Translations under genes and position numbers: made by a program | Assembly: GCA_947631685.1 (NCBI GenBank) | Contig: CANRMI010000001.1 | Location: 248,001 to 312,000, forward strand | Direction: 5' to 3' | From: an uncultured Lachnospiraceae bacterium | GTDB lineage: Bacteria > Bacillota > Clostridia > Lachnospirales > Lachnospiraceae | DNA length: 64,000 nucleotides | The notes under the pieces: model-generated | Seen by the model: the letters and a program-made list of their open reading frames with translations, nothing else | Database searches by the model: none | Told to the model about the DNA's origin: nothing | Shown here: piece after piece, positions 61,264 through 64,000 of the stretch | Layout: the number at the start of each line of letters is the position of its first letter | Position numbering within the stretch: the first letter of the stretch is position 1

Positions 61264-62469
61264 ATGAGCAAAATTCAGATGACAACCCCCTTGGTAGAAA
61301 TGGACGGAGATGAGATGACAAGGATTCTCTGGAAAATGATAAAGGACGAGCTGCTGCTCCCGTTTATCGATCTGAAGACGGAATACTATGATCTGGGGCT
61401 GGAGAACCGCAACAAGACCGATGATAAGGTGACGGTGGATTCCGCCAACGCCACATTGAAATACGGCGTGGCAGTCAAATGCGCCACCATTACTCCCAAC
61501 GGAGCCAGGATGAAAGAATACAATTTAAAGGAAATGTGGAAAAGCCCTAACGGCACCATACGAGCCATTTTAGACGGTACGGTATTCAGAGCGCCCATTC
61601 TGGTAAAGGGGATCGTACCCTATGTAAAGAATTGGGTAAAGCCCATTACCATTGCCCGTCATGCCTACGGCGATGTCTATAAGAATACGGAGATTAAAGT
61701 GCCCGGAGCAGGAAAGGCGGAGCTGGTGTTTACCGCCGCGGATGGCAGCGAGACCAGGGAGCTGATCCATGAGTTTGACGGGGCAGGCATCCTGCAGGGG
61801 ATCCACAATACGGAAAAATCTATAAGAAGCTTTGCGAAAGCATGTTTTTCCTATGCGCTGGATACCAGACAGGATCTATGGTTTTCCACTAAGGATACCA
61901 TTTCCAAAAAGTACGATCATACCTTTAAGGATATTTTCCAGGAAATTTACGATACGGAATACAAGGAGAAATTTGAAGAGGCGGGCATTACGTATTTCTA
62001 TACGCTGATCGATGACGCGGTGGCCAGAGTCATTCGCTCGGAGGGTGGATTTATCTGGGCCTGCAAGAATTATGACGGTGATGTTATGAGCGATATGGTG
62101 GCTACGGCTTACGGGGATCTGTCCATGATGACTTCCGTATTGGTTTCTCCCAACGGCGTCTATGAATATGAAGCGGCCCACGGTACGGTGCAGCGCCATT
62201 ATTACAAATATCTGAAGGGAGAGGAAACCTCCACCAATTCGATCGCAACGATCTTTGCCTGGACGGGAGCTTTGAAGAAGCGCGGAGAACTGGACAACAA
62301 TCAGGAACTGGTTGAATTTGGAGACAAGTTAGAAAGAGCCTGCATTAAGACCGTGGAAGACGGGAAGATGACAAAGAGCCTGTCACTGATCTCCACCTGT
62401 GAAAATCCGGTCATTCTGGACAGCCTGGGATTCATCAGGGCTATCAGAGAGACATTTGAGGCAATGTAG
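61264..62469 (+). CDS. icd: NADP-type isocitrate dehydrogenase
   Basis: 401 residues, the length of the dimeric eukaryote-like (type II) [47 protein letters not shown] (isocitrate-binding S/N/R), [29 protein letters not shown] (metal and catalytic residues) and [27 protein letters not shown]. Oxidises isocitrate to 2-oxoglutarate. In the same operon as the synthase and GntR genes, suggesting a route from acetyl-CoA and oxaloacetate to glutamate; no aconitase gene is in view. Confidence 0.94.
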   Translation: MSKIQMTTPLVEMDGDEMTRILWKMIKDELLLPFIDLKTEYYDLGLENRNKTDDKVTVDSANATLKYGVAVKCATITPNGARMKEYNLKEMWKSPNGTIRAILDGTVFRAPILVKGIVPYVKNWVKPITIARHAYGDVYKNTEIKVPGAGKAELVFTAADGSETRELIHEFDGAGILQGIHNTEKSIRSFAKACFSYALDTRQDLWFSTKDTISKKYDHTFKDIFQEIYDTEYKEKFEEAGITYFYTLIDDAVARVIRSEGGFIWACKNYDGDVMSDMVATAYGDLSMMTSVLVSPNGVYEYEAAHGTVQRHYYKYLKGEETSTNSIATIFAWTGALKKRGELDNNQELVEFGDKLERACIKTVEDGKMTKSLSLISTCENPVILDSLGFIRAIRETFEAM

Positions 62470-62501
62470 GAAAGAGCGTAAAATTCAGTCACAGAATCTT
62501 T

Positions 62502-62532
62502 AAGCCGGCGGGATAGGCCATCCTGCCGGCTT
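62502..62532. terminator. Hairpin between convergent icd and ABC-F genes
   Basis: AAGCCGGCGGGAT (62,502-62,514) pairs with ATCCTGCCGGCTT (62,520-62,532) with one G-U pair. It lies in the short gap between the two convergent genes; the T run is weak on both sides. Confidence 0.75.
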
Positions 62533-62537
62533 CAAAT

Positions 62538-64000
62538 TTATTCGGCCAGTTTTTCCCATTCTTCGTAGAGCTTTTCTAACTCTTTTGAAATACCGGCCTG
62601 TTCTTTCGCAATTTCCTGCAGCTTTACCGCATCGGCGGCAATCTCTGGTCGGTTCATCTCTTCTGCCAGCCCATTCTGGCGTGCCTCTAAGTCTGAGATG
62701 GCTTCTTCGCATTTTTTCAGGTCGTTTTCCTTTTTCCGGAGTCTGGCCTGCTCTTCCTTTTGCTGCTGCCAGTCCAGTTTGGAGGCGCTTTCCGGTTCCG
62801 GCCTGGAGGGGAGTGGCGCCGTGGGAGAGGGCAGGACTTTCTTTTCCAGATAATAGTCATAATTCCCCAGATAATTGAGAAACGAGGAGTCGCTCAGTTC
62901 TAAAATGCGGGAAGCGGTCCGGTTGATAAAATAGCGGTCATGGGATACGTAGAGTACGGTGCCCTCGTAGCTGTTTAACGCGTCCTCCAGGATCTCCTTG
63001 GACTGGATGTCCAGGTGATTGGTGGGCTCGTCCAAGATCAGAAAATTGGCGTTGCCAAGCATCAGCTTTGCCAGGCTGACACGGCCTTTTTCCCCGCCGC
63101 TGAGATCCTTTATCTGTTTAAAGACTTCCTCGCCGGTGAAGAGAAAAGCCGCCAGTACATTGCGGATCTCCGTATTGCTTAAATAGGGGTATTCGTCGGA
63201 AATCTCTTCAAACAGTGTTTTTTCCGGATGAAGGACATGGTGTTCCTGGTCGTAATAACCGATCTCCACATTGGCGCCTAAGCGAAAAGTGCCGGAATCG
63301 GCAGGGAGCAGACCGTTTAGGATTTTCAGCAGAGTGGTCTTGCCCGTACCGTTGTCCCCGATGATTGCCACATGTTCTCCGCGTTTTAAGGAAAAAGCGG
63401 CGTTTTCAAACAGGATCTGGGAGCCGAAGGACTTGGAGAGGCCTTCCACGGTGAGTACGTCGTTGCCGCTCTGGAGACGGGGCGTCAGTACCAGACGCAT
63501 ATCGCTCTTTACTTCGGCGGGTTTTTCCAGGATTTCCACTTTGTTTAGCTGCTTTTCCCGGCTTTCCGCCCGTTTCACGGATTTTTCCCTGTTAAAGGAG
63601 CGCAGCTTTTCGATGACCTCTTCCTGGCGGCGGAGCTCTTTTTGCTGGTTCATATAGGCATGCAGCCTGGCGGCGCGCAATTGTTCTTTTTTGGCGGCAT
63701 AGTCGGAATAGCTGCCGGAAAAGGAAGTGGCGCGGCTTTGCTCTAATTCGATGACGCTGCCGGCAATCTTATCCAGAAAATAGCGGTCATGGGAAACGAC
63801 CAGTACCGCTCCCTTATAATTCAAAAGATAATTTTCCAGCCAGACAATGGAATGCATGTCCAGATGGTTGGTGGGCTCGTCTAAAATGATGAGGTCGGGG
63901 GAGAGCAGGAGCAGTTTGCCCAGGGCAACCCGGGTTTTCTGACCGCCGGAAAGTGTGGAAACCGGTTTGGAAAATTCTTCTTCCGTAAATCCCAGACCCT
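62538..64000 (-). CDS. ABC-F family ATPase (N terminus outside window)
   Basis: At least 487 codons, open to the right edge. The visible part begins in the first ATP domain (LSGGQKTRVALGKLL, LIILDEPTNHLD), then a charged linker (RSFNREKSVKRAESREKQL), then a full second domain with GDNGTGKTTLLKIL (Walker A), LSGGEKGRVSLAKL and LILDEPTNHLD, and a C-terminal coiled coil. No membrane segments. ABC-F proteins act on ribosomes, resolving stalls or giving antibiotic protection; coiled-coil C termini are seen in YdiF and Uup-like members. The exact subgroup needs the missing end. Confidence 0.92.
   Translation of the reverse strand, partial: GLGFTEEEFSKPVSTLSGGQKTRVALGKLLLLSPDLIILDEPTNHLDMHSIVWLENYLLNYKGAVLVVSHDRYFLDKIAGSVIELEQSRATSFSGSYSDYAAKKEQLRAARLHAYMNQQKELRRQEEVIEKLRSFNREKSVKRAESREKQLNKVEILEKPAEVKSDMRLVLTPRLQSGNDVLTVEGLSKSFGSQILFENAAFSLKRGEHVAIIGDNGTGKTTLLKILNGLLPADSGTFRLGANVEIGYYDQEHHVLHPEKTLFEEISDEYPYLSNTEIRNVLAAFLFTGEEVFKQIKDLSGGEKGRVSLAKLMLGNANFLILDEPTNHLDIQSKEILEDALNSYEGTVLYVSHDRYFINRTASRILELSDSSFLNYLGNYDYYLEKKVLPSPTAPLPSRPEPESASKLDWQQQKEEQARLRKKENDLKKCEEAISDLEARQNGLAEEMNRPEIAADAVKLQEIAKEQAGISKELEKLYEEWEKLAE

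Noticed and set aside
1..64000. tRNA and rRNA genes
   Set aside because: I looked for conserved tRNA arms and rRNA segments and saw none, though short tRNAs could be missed without a covariance search.

Overview
The window looks like the chromosome of a low-to-mid GC Gram-positive clostridial bacterium, most likely a gut Lachnospiraceae. The grounds are T-box leaders ahead of aminoacyl-tRNA synthetase genes, strong GGAGG ribosome sites with TTG/GTG starts, a class B sortase with SPxTGD-type substrates, a candidate 6S RNA, and small Cys/Gly/Asn-rich proteins of a kind known from these bacteria. The species cannot be named from the sequence alone.

Positions 1-24,455 hold an AT-rich surface-polysaccharide cluster, all on the + strand and mostly with overlapping or nearly touching genes. 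It has GT2, GT4 and other glycosyltransferases, a fucosyltransferase-like protein with an HxRRxD motif, two GT-C membrane transferases, a sugar-activation module (nucleotidyltransferase-kinase fusion, KpsF-like SIS isomerase, HAD phosphatase), a split DUF4254 protein, a pyruvyltransferase-family protein, an FrhB-like iron-sulfur protein fused to an acetyltransferase, a flippase, tandem SDR proteins, an FkbH-like/SGNH-like pair and an acyltransferase. No priming transferase or chain-length regulator is visible, so the cluster continues to the left. Six genes carry uninterrupted runs of 7 or 8 G, which suggests phase variation. One of these, at the FkbH/SGNH boundary, would fuse the two proteins if it lost one G.

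Positions 24,660-29,822 are a cassette bounded by two long direct repeats. Each repeat has the same 204-bp promoter/leader and a coiled-coil gene built of 21-bp heptad units (7 units on the left, 13 on the right). Between them lie a pRiA4b ORF-3-like gene and a complete GDP-D-glycero-D-manno-heptose-type module (HddA-like kinase, HddC-GmhB-like fusion, GmhA-like isomerase). Recombination between the repeats would remove the heptose module.

Positions 29,860-48,092 are mostly GC-richer housekeeping genes: a candidate 6S RNA, SpoIID/LytB and YihY/BrkB proteins, a Phe T-box with pheS-pheT, an M18 aminopeptidase, queA, PilZ and VanZ proteins, tyrA (minus strand), an EF-G-like GTPase, a GT-C protein, and leuS behind a T-box-like attenuator that seems to have lost Stem I.

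Positions 48,115-58,931 have two small minus-strand genes and then a cell-surface locus: a class B sortase, two very large BspA-type leucine-rich-repeat proteins ending in SPRTGD and SPDTGD sorting signals, and a subtilisin-like protease. Positions 58,975-62,469 form a candidate glutamate-precursor operon: a 2-isopropylmalate-synthase-family enzyme (possible Re-citrate synthase), a GntR/FCD regulator and NADP-type isocitrate dehydrogenase, behind a consensus promoter whose -10 lies inside a perfect 24-bp palindrome. A convergent ABC-F gene runs off the right edge.
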